Part shown: positions 33,747-42,785 of the stretch, piece by piece
Numbering within the stretch: the first letter of the stretch is position 1
How the letters are laid out: every line of letters begins with the position of its first letter
NCBI GenBank assembly: GCA_023229505.1
Contig: JALNZD010000004.1
Coordinates: forward strand, 62,001-126,000
DNA length: 64,000 bases
Source: Bacteroidales bacterium
GTDB taxonomy: Bacteria > Bacteroidota > Bacteroidia > Bacteroidales > JAGOPY01
Direction of reading: 5' to 3'
Translations under genes and position numbers: made by a program
The notes under the pieces: generated by a model
Database searches by the model: none
Told to the model about the DNA's origin: nothing
Seen by the model: only the letters and a program-made list of their open reading frames with translations

Positions 33747-34745
33747 ATGCCAGACTTAACGACAACTTATCTTGGGTTAAAGCTTCCGTCGCCGATCATT
33801 GTTGGAAGCTCGGGGTTAACTGATAAACCTGAAAAAATTGCTTTGCTTGAAAAGTATGGTGCCGGTGCCGTTGTATTGAAATCAATTTTTGAAGAAGAAA
33901 TTCTGATGGAATATGAACATGTATTAAGCGAGGAAGCCCCAAGCCGTTACAAGGATGATTACCTGGATTATTTCGATTACCGGATCAAGCAAACGAACAT
34001 TGATAACTATCTGAACCTGATCATTCAGGCCAGGAAGACGGTAAAGATACCAGTGATAGCCAGCATTAACTGCAGTACGTCACATGAATGGACTTACTTT
34101 GCAAAGAAAATCCAGGAAGCCGGGGCCGACGCCCTCGAGCTGAATATTTTCATTCTGCCGAGTGTTCTGGCCCGGTCAGCAGAAAACATCGAGCAAACTT
34201 ACCTGGAAATTATCCAGTCAGTTCGTAATGAGATCAAAATACCGCTTGCGGTAAAAATGAGTTATTATTTCTCAAACCTTGCAGGGATGATAGCCGAATT
34301 GTCGCATTGCAATATTGCCGGGCTGGTTTTGTTCAACCGCTCATATAGTCCTGATATTGATATCGATAAACTCGAGATCACATCGGCTAATGTGTTCAGT
34401 TCACCGAGAGACCTCCCGGTTTCTTTACGATGGATCGCCATCATGTCCAACAGGGTCAAGTGCGACCTTGCCGCATCGACAGGGGTACACGATGGCAAAG
34501 CCGTTGTCAAGCAAATACTTGCCGGGGCAAATGCCGTCCAGGTTGTTTCAGCCCTTTACGAAAAAGGTCCTGAATACCTGGAAACTATGGTAAAAGAATT
34601 AAGCGACTGGATGAAAAGCAAAAAATATGGGAAAATTGATGAATTCAGGGGGTTACTGAGCCAGGAAAGGCAAGTGAACCCTGCACTTTTCGAAAGGGTG
34701 CAATTCATGAAGTATTTCTCCGACCGGGATAAGATAAAAGCTTAG
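33747..34745 (+). CDS. Dihydroorotate dehydrogenase-like flavoprotein
   Basis: 332 residues from the ATG at 33747. A TIM-barrel FMN protein of the DHOD/PreA type: TTYLGLKLPSPIIVGSSGLT, IPVIASINCSTSHEWTYFAKKI, ALELNIFILPS, and the phosphate-binding CDLAASTGVHDGKAVVKQILAGANAVQ. No iron-sulfur cluster motif is seen. Members are usually annotated as DHOD-like and may not act on orotate; no pyrimidine genes are nearby. The physiological substrate is not clear. Confidence 0.85.
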   Translation: MPDLTTTYLGLKLPSPIIVGSSGLTDKPEKIALLEKYGAGAVVLKSIFEEEILMEYEHVLSEEAPSRYKDDYLDYFDYRIKQTNIDNYLNLIIQARKTVKIPVIASINCSTSHEWTYFAKKIQEAGADALELNIFILPSVLARSAENIEQTYLEIIQSVRNEIKIPLAVKMSYYFSNLAGMIAELSHCNIAGLVLFNRSYSPDIDIDKLEITSANVFSSPRDLPVSLRWIAIMSNRVKCDLAASTGVHDGKAVVKQILAGANAVQVVSALYEKGPEYLETMVKELSDWMKSKKYGKIDEFRGLLSQERQVNPALFERVQFMKYFSDRDKIKA

Positions 34746-34809
34746 TACTTTGACAAACATTTTATAAACTATTTACTACAATTAATTCACCTTCATTATC
34801 TGAAACTGC

Positions 34810-35898
34810 ATGATCAGCATAACAAAACCCACGCTCCTCCTGAATAAGGAGCAGTGCATGAATAATATCACACGGATACTTGATAAGGCTAAAAGCAGCA
34901 ATACGCATTTCAGGCCTCACTTTAAAACTCATAATTCAGCATACATCGGAAACTGGTTTCGCCGCCTGGGTATTCACAGTATAACCGTTTCATCGGTCAG
35001 TATGGCTAAATATTTTGCTTCATATGGCTGGCGCGACATAACCATTGCTTTTCCGGTAAACCTGCTGGAATTAAATCTTATCAGCGAACTGGCCAATGAA
35101 CTCACCCTGAACATCCAGGGTGATTCATCATCTATTCTGCAAACTATCGAAACAGCCTTACTCTACCCGGTTGGTTTCTACATAGAAATTGATACAGGGC
35201 ATCATCGCTCCGGTGTTCTATGGAAAGATCTGGATGAAATTGACCGTATGCTGGAATTTCTCTCCAGGTCCAACCGGTTAAAATTTAAAGGTTTCCTTAC
35301 CCACTCAGGGCATTCATATTCCGCCGACAGCAAGGAAGAGATACTCGATATTTACAAAGACACGGTCCGGAAAATGAATTATCTCAAAGACCAATACAAG
35401 GAAGCCTGGCCGGAATTAACCATTTCTGTGGGAGATACGCCAAGTTGCAGCCTGGCAGAAGACTTTTCCGGGGTCGATGAAATCCGGCCGGGTAATTTTT
35501 TGTTTTATGACCTTATGCAATATTCACTTGGCTCTTGCACCCTGGAACAGATTGCCGTGGCGCTCGCCTGCCCGGTAGTCAGCAAAAGCCTGCATCGCAA
35601 CGAAATCATTATTTACGGGGGCGCTGTTCATTTTTCAAAGGATTTTCTCTATAAAAGCGGTGGAGAACGTATTTACGGGTACATCGTCAGAATTGCAGAA
35701 AAAGAATGGTCACGTCCGGTGGCGGGGGCATACCTGGCCTCTTTATCACAGGAACATGGCATCATCCATGCGACAAAAGAACTTGTCGAAGAATTAAAAA
35801 TCGGAGATATACTGGGTGTGTTACCCGTTCATTCCTGCCTGACTGCAAATCTCATGAAAGGGTACCTGACTCTCGAAGGGGAAGTTATTAGTTATTAG
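34810..35898 (+). CDS. D-threonine aldolase-like PLP enzyme
   Basis: 362 residues. A fold-type III (alanine racemase-like) PLP enzyme. FRPHFKTHNS contains the PLP lysine (Lys39), YIEIDTGHHRSG lies in the barrel, and GDTPSCS binds the PLP phosphate. The C-terminal LPVHSCLTANLM provides the His/Cys metal site of the D-threonine aldolase/D-serine dehydratase family. Likely reaction: retro-aldol cleavage of a D-3-hydroxy amino acid to glycine and an aldehyde; dehydration is an alternative. It follows the DHOD-like gene by 64 bp on the same strand. Confidence 0.85.
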   Translation: MISITKPTLLLNKEQCMNNITRILDKAKSSNTHFRPHFKTHNSAYIGNWFRRLGIHSITVSSVSMAKYFASYGWRDITIAFPVNLLELNLISELANELTLNIQGDSSSILQTIETALLYPVGFYIEIDTGHHRSGVLWKDLDEIDRMLEFLSRSNRLKFKGFLTHSGHSYSADSKEEILDIYKDTVRKMNYLKDQYKEAWPELTISVGDTPSCSLAEDFSGVDEIRPGNFLFYDLMQYSLGSCTLEQIAVALACPVVSKSLHRNEIIIYGGAVHFSKDFLYKSGGERIYGYIVRIAEKEWSRPVAGAYLASLSQEHGIIHATKELVEELKIGDILGVLPVHSCLTANLMKGYLTLEGEVISY

Positions 35899-36001
35899 GG
35901 CAAAGGGCAAAGTTGCCCACTGCCTTAAAAATGTCAGCACATATACCGCAGCAGGAGGTTCTTATGGCAAGTTTTGTTTGTTCCTCTTCCACTGTAGAAG
36001 A

Positions 36002-37360
36002 TCAGTCAAGCACCTTCACAGCCAACTCCTCCATATCCAGCCCGTCAAAATTTCCAGAACTCATCAGGAGCAGGTTTTTATTATGGTAATCCATGCTAAG
36101 TAAGTCTTCCTGCATCTTACCGGAATCATTGTATATGGTGAGCCTGTCGTCAGAAAACGCTTTCTTTATTTCTTCCGCTGTCAGCTCAGGAAGGCGCTTT
36201 AAAGCAAGGGCATGGTGGCTGAAATAAACCATGGGTTTATCGGCCAGATCCATACATCCCCGGTATTGTGGAAGAAATGCCTTGTTCAGGCTGCTGAATG
36301 TGTGAAGTTCCAGGCAGGCAATCAGTTCCCGTTCAGGATACAATTCCTTGATAGCTTCAATAGTCGCTTTCAATTTTGACGGGCTGTGCGCAAAATCTTT
36401 ATATACTGCTGAATCCTTGTTTTTTTTCAGCAATTGTAAGCGTTTCGATGCACCAGTGAAGGAACTGATGGCTTTAAGAAAGGTTTCATCATCAACCCCA
36501 ATTTTCCGGCAAATTTTCCAGGCACCCTGGATATTCTGGACATTATGTTTTCCAAAAACCATTAACGGCGTTTCCTTTTCACCGGAAAGAATATAAACTT
36601 TCTGGTCATGGACCCTGTAAGTTAAATCCCCGTAAGGAATCAGGATAATATCTTTCCGGGCCTTCCGGGAAATGCGCTTGACCACCGGATCTGATACGCA
36701 ATAGATCAGTGAACCATTTGGTTCGATCAGGTTGATAAATTGCTCAAACTGGTTAACATAATTATCGACAGTAGGGAATACGTTCATATGATCCCAGGCA
36801 ATTCCACTCAAAAGCGCGATGTGGGGCCGGTATAAATGGAATTTGGGCCGCGGGTCAAGAGTGGATGATAGATATTCATCCCCTTCAAGGATAATATACT
36901 TTGAGTCGTTCGTTAATTTTACCATTACTTCAAAGCCCTCTAGCTGGGCGCCTACCATATAATCTACATGAATTCCTGCTATTTGCAGAACATGAAGAAC
37001 CATTGAAGTGATGGTCGTTTTCCCGTGGCTTCCCGCAATAACTACCCTGATTTTATCTTTAGACGCTTCATAAAGGTATTCAGGATAGGAATAGATTTTA
37101 ATCCCCAGTTCACGGGCTCTGGTCAATTCAGAATTATCCTGCCTGGCATGCATTCCAAGGATGACAGCATTCAGATCACTTGTTATCTTCAAAGCATCCC
37201 ATCCCTCATCTATTGGCAAAATACCATATTTCTTCAGCCTGCCCTGTGCAGGCTCAAATATTTCATCGTCTGAGCCAGTAACATGATATCCTTTTAATTT
37301 CAAGGCAATAGCAAGATTATGCATCGCACTGCCACCGATTGCAATGAAGTGAACTTTCAT
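36002..37360 (-). CDS. mpl: UDP-N-acetylmuramate:L-Ala-gamma-D-Glu-meso-DAP ligase
   Basis: Mpl rejoins recycled murein tripeptide to UDP-MurNAc, bypassing MurC, MurD and MurE. The 452 residues show a Mur ligase fold: an N-terminal FIAIGGSAMHNLAIALK Rossmann motif, the ATP-binding AGSHGKTTITSM (109-120), LEGDEYLSS, and FAHSPSKLKATIEAIKELYP near the end. Length and the AIGGSAMHN motif favour Mpl over MurC. It has its own TATTTTTG box and is divergent from cysH. A NamZ-type peptidoglycan recycling enzyme is encoded 2 kb away. Confidence 0.92.
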   Translation of the reverse strand: MKVHFIAIGGSAMHNLAIALKLKGYHVTGSDDEIFEPAQGRLKKYGILPIDEGWDALKITSDLNAVILGMHARQDNSELTRARELGIKIYSYPEYLYEASKDKIRVVIAGSHGKTTITSMVLHVLQIAGIHVDYMVGAQLEGFEVMVKLTNDSKYIILEGDEYLSSTLDPRPKFHLYRPHIALLSGIAWDHMNVFPTVDNYVNQFEQFINLIEPNGSLIYCVSDPVVKRISRKARKDIILIPYGDLTYRVHDQKVYILSGEKETPLMVFGKHNVQNIQGAWKICRKIGVDDETFLKAISSFTGASKRLQLLKKNKDSAVYKDFAHSPSKLKATIEAIKELYPERELIACLELHTFSSLNKAFLPQYRGCMDLADKPMVYFSHHALALKRLPELTAEEIKKAFSDDRLTIYNDSGKMQEDLLSMDYHNKNLLLMSSGNFDGLDMEELAVKVLD

Positions 37361-37381
37361 GACTATTATTTGTTAATCAGT

Positions 37382-37389
37382 CAAAAATA
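37382..37389 (-). promoter_or_regulatory. -7 box (TATTTTTG) for mpl
   Basis: TATTTTTG on the minus strand lies 21 bp before the mpl start, close to the divergent cysH box. Confidence 0.6.
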
Positions 37390-37399
37390 ATTTATTTAT

Positions 37400-37407
37400 T
37401 ACTTTTG
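37400..37407 (+). promoter_or_regulatory. -7 box (TACTTTTG) for cysH
   Basis: TACTTTTG lies 28 bp before the cysH ATG. Confidence 0.65.
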
Positions 37408-37435
37408 CAGCCTTCACGATCAGGAATATTTCAAT

Positions 37436-38152
37436 ATGGCCCTTAATAACCCTCTTCAACTTATTCAGGAGTATAACGAAAAGCTTAAAGATCAGCCCGC
37501 TGATGAAGTTATACGTTTTTTCATTCAGAATTATAAAGGAAAGCTGGGCTTCTCTACCAGCCTTAGCGCTGAAGATCAGGCTATCACACAAATGATCGCC
37601 GGCATTGACCCCGATGTTTACATCTTCACGCTCGACACCGGCAGAATGTTCCCGGAAACCTATGATCTGCTTGATCTGACCAGGCAGCGTTACAAGGTTC
37701 AGATTAAAGTTTTTTTCCCTGAACGGAATGCAGTCGAAGAGATGGTCAACCTTAAAGGGATCAACCTTTTCTATGAAAGTATCGAAAACCGAAAATTATG
37801 TTGCCACATCCGGAAAATTGAACCTCTGAACCGTGCCCTTGAAAATGTCGATGTCTGGGTAAGTGGTTTGAGACGTGAACAGTCGGTAACGCGTGAAGAT
37901 CTGGCACTAGTCGAATGGGACAATATCAACCATAAGATCAAGTTAAATCCTCTGATAGATTGGAAATCAGAAAATTTATGGGATTATATCCGGCAAAATA
38001 ACATTCCATATAATCCTTTGCATGACCGGGGGTTTCCCAGTATAGGCTGCCAGCCTTGCACAAGGGCTATCGAACCCGGTGAAGATGTCCGCGCCGGCCG
38101 CTGGTGGTGGGAGAACCCGGAGCTAAAAGAGTGCGGACTGCATAAGAAGTGA
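37436..38152 (+). CDS. cysH: Adenylyl-sulfate reductase, assimilatory, [4Fe-4S] type
   Basis: 238 residues. Reduces activated sulfate to sulfite with thioredoxin. FSTSLSAEDQAIT and IFTLDTGRMFPET are substrate-binding loops. Cys122-Cys123 and Cys205-x2-Cys208 form the [4Fe-4S] site typical of APS-using enzymes, and Cys233 in KECGLH is the catalytic residue. No cysC, cysD, cysN or sulfite reductase gene is adjacent. The TGA stop is the first three bases of a TGAAACGG octamer array. Confidence 0.93.
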   Translation: MALNNPLQLIQEYNEKLKDQPADEVIRFFIQNYKGKLGFSTSLSAEDQAITQMIAGIDPDVYIFTLDTGRMFPETYDLLDLTRQRYKVQIKVFFPERNAVEEMVNLKGINLFYESIENRKLCCHIRKIEPLNRALENVDVWVSGLRREQSVTREDLALVEWDNINHKIKLNPLIDWKSENLWDYIRQNNIPYNPLHDRGFPSIGCQPCTRAIEPGEDVRAGRWWWENPELKECGLHKK

Positions 38153-38189
38153 AACGGTGAAACGGTGGAACAGTGAAACAGCGGAACAA
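38150..38189. repeat. Octamer array TGAAACGG x5 (inverse of TCACCGTT)
   Basis: TGAAACGG x2, TGGAACAG, TGAAACAG, CGGAACAA. This is the reverse complement of the unit at 314 and 33659. The cysH stop codon lies in the first unit. Confidence 0.9.
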
Positions 38190-38196
38190 ATAACTG

Positions 38197-39423
38197 TTAC
38201 CTAAATCCAATAGCTTTCACCGGAGTGATCCTGCCAATAATAAATCCCGGAATTAATACCATAAGCAGGCATACAAGGAAAGTCCCTGCATTGATGAGCA
38301 GGATATGTGAGATATTCAGCGATACCGGCACGAAAGAGATGTAATAAGATTCCTCGTCTAAAGGCAGGATTTTCGTCCAGTGTTGGATCAAAGCAATGCC
38401 AATTCCGGTAATATTGCCCCATAACAAGCCCCTGGCAATAATCCGGGCGGTAAGGTACACAAAAAGTTTTCGCAGGTCGTTGTCATTTATTCCCAAGGCT
38501 TTTAATACGCCTATCATATTGGTCCTTTCAAGGATCATGATCAACAGAGTGGATATAATGGTAATACCAGCGACCAGGATCATAAGAACAAGGATGATAA
38601 TTACATTAATATCCATCAGCCGTAACCAGTCAAATATCTGTGGATAAGCCTCAGTCACTGTTTCAGCATTTAAATCATATCCTATCATCTGGTAAACCAT
38701 CTCCCCCATTTTATCCAGGGATTTGAAATCATCAATAAAAACTTCGAAACCGGAAACCATGTCAGTATTCCAGTTATTCAATCTCTGGATATGACGGAGA
38801 TCACCAATAACATATACGTCATCGAATTCTTCAAGTCCCGTTTCGTATATTCCTGATATGTTGAATTTTCTTCCTCGTGGCTGAGATTCGGAACCAGATA
38901 AAAAATACATCCGGACCTCATCTCCGATTTTAAGTTTTAATTTTTGTGAAATTATTCCCGAAATCAGCAATTCTCCTGAAGCCATTGTATCATTCACCTG
39001 GAAAATTGACCCGGAAGTAAGATGTTCCTTCAAAAAGCCCCAATCATAGTCAGGGCCGATCCCTTTCAGAACAATACCCTGCAGTTGGTCATCCGTTTTA
39101 ATAATACCGGCCTTCAGCGTAAAAACCTGTATGTGCTTTATCCCGTCAACTTTATCTAATTCCGGATAAAATGGCTGGTCCATAGAAACAGGTGAAGCTT
39201 CATAGGAAGCATTTTCATCAAAATTATCGATCTGAATGTGTGCAGAAAAACCGATAACTTTATTTCGTATTTCTGTTTGAAAACCAACCAGGACAGCCAC
39301 TGCCAGGATCATCACTGACAAGCCAAGTGCAATAGTGATAACTGCAATCCGGATTACCGGCCCGGATAAATTTTCCTTATCTTTACCGCTGATGCGGTTG
39401 GCTATGAATAACGGCAGATTCAA
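38197..39423 (-). CDS. LolC/E-type ABC transporter permease (FtsX/MacB fold)
   Basis: 408 residues with four transmembrane segments: about 25-47 after NRISGKDKENLSGPVIRIAV, then three in the last third (around 275-300, 325-350 and 370-395). A large periplasmic domain lies between the first and second. This is the MacB/FtsX permease fold of lipoprotein-releasing systems. The ATPase subunit is not adjacent. The start is TTG at 39423; no in-frame ATG is near. The name LolC/E is by family resemblance; the cargo is unknown. Confidence 0.85.
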   Translation of the reverse strand: MNLPLFIANRISGKDKENLSGPVIRIAVITIALGLSVMILAVAVLVGFQTEIRNKVIGFSAHIQIDNFDENASYEASPVSMDQPFYPELDKVDGIKHIQVFTLKAGIIKTDDQLQGIVLKGIGPDYDWGFLKEHLTSGSIFQVNDTMASGELLISGIISQKLKLKIGDEVRMYFLSGSESQPRGRKFNISGIYETGLEEFDDVYVIGDLRHIQRLNNWNTDMVSGFEVFIDDFKSLDKMGEMVYQMIGYDLNAETVTEAYPQIFDWLRLMDINVIIILVLMILVAGITIISTLLIMILERTNMIGVLKALGINDNDLRKLFVYLTARIIARGLLWGNITGIGIALIQHWTKILPLDEESYYISFVPVSLNISHILLINAGTFLVCLLMVLIPGFIIGRITPVKAIGFR

Positions 39424-39519
39424 GTAAAATGAATTGAATTAATCGGTAAAAATAAGAACGATTGTCGATCGTTGTACAAGAGCATAGATCTTTACAAGTT
39501 TATTTTAAAAGATCATTTG

Positions 39520-40743
39520 ATGATATCAGATTACTATAAGGCCATTGTAATTTGTGCGGTCATGATTTCAGGATCCTGCCATTCAAAGCACGGCAATACT
39601 CAGGGAACAGTCTCAGGAGAGCTTCGCCTGGCCAACATCAGCGAAATCCGCACAGGGGCAGAGAGGACAGACTTGTATTTTCCGCAATTAAAGGGTAAAA
39701 CTATTGGAATTATTTGTAATCAGACCTCTCTTGTCGGAAATACCAATCTGGCAGATACTTTGATCAATGCAGGTTTTTTTGTTAAAGTAATTTTCAGCCC
39801 TGAGCACGGATTCAGGGGAGACTCCGATGCGGGAGCGGATATTTCAGATGGTTTGGATAAGAAAACTGGCATAAAAATCATCTCCATTTACGGAAATAAG
39901 AAAAAACCAGAACCGGAAGATCTGGAAGGAATCGACATTTTATTATTTGACATCCAGGATGTAGGAGTCAGATTCTATACCTATATTTCAACTTTAACCC
40001 TTGTCATGGAGGCAGCTGCAGATAAGGGAATACCGTTGATTGTCACTGACCGCCCCAATCCCAATGGTTTTTATGTCGATGGGCAGGTATTAGACACGTC
40101 TTTCCGGTCATTTGTTGGTATGCATCCCATTCCGGTGGTCTATGGCATGACCATAGGTGAATATGCATTGATGGTCAATGGTGAAGGCTGGCTGGGAGAA
40201 AGAAAATGTGACCTGAATGTTATTCCGCTGGAAGGTTATAGTCATAATATGATTGTCAAACTACCGGTCAGTCCCTCCCCTAATTTACCTACATGGGAAT
40301 CAGTTTATCTCTATCCTTCGCTTTGCCTGTTTGAAGGAACAATGATCAGTGTCGGCCGCGGAACTTGGACACCTTTCCAGGTGATCGGGCATCCTCATTT
40401 TGTGATTGGCAGCTATCTCTTTAAACCAGAAAGCATACCCGGGGTCAGCGAGCATCCGCCTTATGAGGGCCAGTACTGCTTAGGCTTAGGCCTGACGGAC
40501 TTTGCTGAAAATTTCCGGGAAAACGAACATCATTTCTCACTCGTTTGGTTAATCCGGATGCATGAATTTTTTAAGGATTCAGCAGATTTTTTCACGCCTT
40601 ATTTCGACAAACTGGCTGGCAATGACCTGTTAAGAAAGGCTATCATAAACGATTTACCTGAGACTGAAATCAGGAAAAGCTGGGAAAATGATCTTAACGC
40701 GTTCAGACAAATCAGGAAAAAGTACCTGCTCTACCCGGATTAA
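39520..40743 (+). CDS. NamZ-like exo-beta-N-acetylmuramidase (DUF1343) lipoprotein
   Basis: 407 residues from the ATG at 39520, which gives the lipoprotein signal VICAVMISGSC (Cys19). A TTG start 48 bp upstream would bury it. DUF1343 motifs: GKTIGIICNQTSLV, FSPEHGFRGDSDAGADISD, LLFDIQDVGVRFYTYISTL, DRPNPNG and SPSPNLPTWESVYLYPSLCLFEGT. NamZ removes terminal MurNAc from peptidoglycan fragments. It is near mpl, so murein recovery is a plausible shared role. Confidence 0.88.
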   Translation: MISDYYKAIVICAVMISGSCHSKHGNTQGTVSGELRLANISEIRTGAERTDLYFPQLKGKTIGIICNQTSLVGNTNLADTLINAGFFVKVIFSPEHGFRGDSDAGADISDGLDKKTGIKIISIYGNKKKPEPEDLEGIDILLFDIQDVGVRFYTYISTLTLVMEAAADKGIPLIVTDRPNPNGFYVDGQVLDTSFRSFVGMHPIPVVYGMTIGEYALMVNGEGWLGERKCDLNVIPLEGYSHNMIVKLPVSPSPNLPTWESVYLYPSLCLFEGTMISVGRGTWTPFQVIGHPHFVIGSYLFKPESIPGVSEHPPYEGQYCLGLGLTDFAENFRENEHHFSLVWLIRMHEFFKDSADFFTPYFDKLAGNDLLRKAIINDLPETEIRKSWENDLNAFRQIRKKYLLYPD

Positions 40744-40744
40744 C

Positions 40745-41944
40745 TTATATTGTTCTCCCCGGATATACTTTTAATGCCTCTTCCAGGCAAACCATTGCTT
40801 TTTTTAGGTCTTCCACTTTCAGCACATAGGAAATCCTGACCTCATCCTTGCCTTTGCCTGGGTTAGAGTAAAAACCAGTTGCCGGTGCCAGCATCACAGT
40901 TTCGTTGTTAAAGTTGAAATCTTCCAGCAACCATTTACAGAACCGGTCGGAATCATCGATTGGAAGCCTGGCGACAACATAGAAAGCTCCTTTAGGTTTA
41001 GGACAAGAGGCGCCAGGAATGCGGTTTATGCATTCGACCACGACATCACGTCGTGCATGGTATTCCTTAAGAACCTTGTCAAAATATTCCTGCGGGGTAT
41101 CAATAGCTGCTTCCGCTCCAATCTGGCCGAAAGTCGGCGGACTGAGGCGGGCCTGGGCAAATTTCAGTGCTGTGCGGATAACATCTTTGTTCCTGGTGAT
41201 CAGGCATCCTACTCGAAAGCCACAGGCACTGTAACGTTTTGACACCGAATCGATCAGGATGACATTTTCTTCTATCCCCTCCAGATACATGGCTGAATAA
41301 TGATGAAGGCCATCATAAACAAACTCCCGGTAAACCTCATCGGTGATGAGGTAGAGATCATATTTCTTAACGATATCCCGAAGGGTTTCCAGTTCTTCTT
41401 TTGAATAAAGATAGCCTGTAGGGTTATTTGGATTACAAATGAGGATCGCTTTTGTCCGCTCATTGATAGCTTTTTCAAAATCAGCCATGGGAGGAAGTGC
41501 AAAACCATTGTCGATAGTTGAAATTATCGGTCGGACTACGGCGCCGCAATTGATTGCAAAACCATTATAATTGGCATAGAATGGCTCCGGAATGATCAGT
41601 TCATCTCCCGGGTCAAGACAGGTATTTATCGCAAATAATAAAGCTTCGGAAGCGCCGGCGCCAACGACAATATCTTCAGGAGTGATGTCAATATTATATT
41701 TTTTATAATACTCGGTTAACCGTTTGCGGTAGGAATAGATACCGGCAGAATGGCTATATTCAACTACTTTCTGGCTGAAATTCCTGATTGCGTTAAGTGC
41801 TATTTCAGGTGTTTCGATGTCAGGTTGCCCGATGTTAAGATGATAAACTTTTCGGCCCGCTTTTTTTGCGATCTCCGCAAAAGGGACCAATTTACGAATC
41901 GGGGATTCAGGCATCATCATCCCCTTTTTAGAAATTTTTGGCAT
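40745..41944 (-). CDS. Class I/II aminotransferase (aspartate aminotransferase-like)
   Basis: 399 residues. PLP fold-type I: YHLNIGQPDIETP, ICNPNNPTGYLYSKEELE, ITDEVYREFVYDG, and the PLP-lysine region IDSVSKRYSACGFRVG with Lys in SKRYSA. Substrate could be aspartate, alanine or aromatic amino acids; this cannot be decided by eye. It is convergent with NamZ (1-bp gap between stops) and lies downstream of the DUF1573 gene, separated by a hairpin. Confidence 0.9.
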   Translation of the reverse strand: MPKISKKGMMMPESPIRKLVPFAEIAKKAGRKVYHLNIGQPDIETPEIALNAIRNFSQKVVEYSHSAGIYSYRKRLTEYYKKYNIDITPEDIVVGAGASEALLFAINTCLDPGDELIIPEPFYANYNGFAINCGAVVRPIISTIDNGFALPPMADFEKAINERTKAILICNPNNPTGYLYSKEELETLRDIVKKYDLYLITDEVYREFVYDGLHHYSAMYLEGIEENVILIDSVSKRYSACGFRVGCLITRNKDVIRTALKFAQARLSPPTFGQIGAEAAIDTPQEYFDKVLKEYHARRDVVVECINRIPGASCPKPKGAFYVVARLPIDDSDRFCKWLLEDFNFNNETVMLAPATGFYSNPGKGKDEVRISYVLKVEDLKKAMVCLEEALKVYPGRTI

Positions 41945-41973
41945 GGAAAATAATCTTTAAGCAAATAATAAAA

Positions 41974-42012
41974 GGTTGTCTAATAAGAATTTTTTATGCT
42001 TATCGGACAACC
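41974..42012 (-). terminator. Intrinsic terminator-like hairpin after the DUF1573 gene
   Basis: GGTTGTC(TAATAAG) pairs with (CTTATCG)GACAACC, leaving a T-rich loop. It lies between the DUF1573 stop (42034) and the aminotransferase start (41944). On the minus strand it is followed by TTTTATTATTTG. Confidence 0.65.
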
Positions 42013-42033
42013 CCTTAAAAAATTTTAACCTGT

Positions 42034-42498
42034 TTATTTATTTACAGGTGTACCCTCTCCTGTAATCTTTTCAGGTAATTGCTGGGCCGGGTTCGGTTGA
42101 ACTGTCCCGGTGATCCTCAGAACAACGGTATTATTCTTGGCATTTGATCTTACCGTAACTGTTTTGTTGATCGGCCCTGTTTTCTTTGTGTTGTAGGTCA
42201 CCTTGATTTCGTCAGATGCACCCGGCAATACAGGTTCTTTTGGCCATGTAGGAACGGTACAACCGCAAGATGACTGGGGTTGCTGAAGTATCAGGGGTTC
42301 TTTACCAATATTGGTAAATTTGAAAGTGCAGACGCCATCTCCGCCAAAAGCGACAGTTCCATAATCATGAACCATTTTATCAAAGCTTATTTCTGGTGCA
42401 TTAGGGTTATCTTCAATTTTAACAGGTTCTGTAGCCTGGGCAAAAACTCCAATCGCCGAAACCAATAACAAGGCAACAAATAATGTAATCTTTTTCAT
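42034..42498 (-). CDS. DUF1573 exported protein
   Basis: 154 residues. A signal peptide (MKKITLFVALLLVSAIGVFAQ) is followed by a single DUF1573 beta-sandwich: FDKMVHDYGTVAFGG, CTFKFTNIGKEPLIL, SSCGCTVPTW and PGASDEIKVTYNTKK. This Ig-like fold is abundant in Bacteroidota envelopes. The C-terminal 20 residues are Pro/Gly-rich. The role is unknown. It has its own TACCTTTG box. Confidence 0.9.
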   Translation of the reverse strand: MKKITLFVALLLVSAIGVFAQATEPVKIEDNPNAPEISFDKMVHDYGTVAFGGDGVCTFKFTNIGKEPLILQQPQSSCGCTVPTWPKEPVLPGASDEIKVTYNTKKTGPINKTVTVRSNAKNNTVVLRITGTVQPNPAQQLPEKITGEGTPVNK

Positions 42499-42522
42499 TT
42501 TTTTAATGTTTAATCAGGAAGA

Positions 42523-42530
42523 CAAAGGTA
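42523..42530 (-). promoter_or_regulatory. -7 box (TACCTTTG) for the DUF1573 gene
   Basis: TACCTTTG on the minus strand, 24 bp upstream of the start codon. Confidence 0.65.
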
Positions 42531-42785
42531 TTAATATTTTAAAAACGATCCGTTTTTCCTGATTTTTTATACTTTTTTAACATAATTTATTTTTTTACTA
42601 TAGCTGGCATAAATTACCCAAAACCTTGCCAAAGTCTATTATTTGTAATAAAACACACTCAAATTCTCAGAAAATAATAAAATCAACCGCAATTAGAAAA
42701 ATTCTATGAGAATAGTAACATTTTGGGCAATCATTTTTATATTTTAGCAGATCGGTGGTAATACAGACATTAAAAGCCCTATAAG

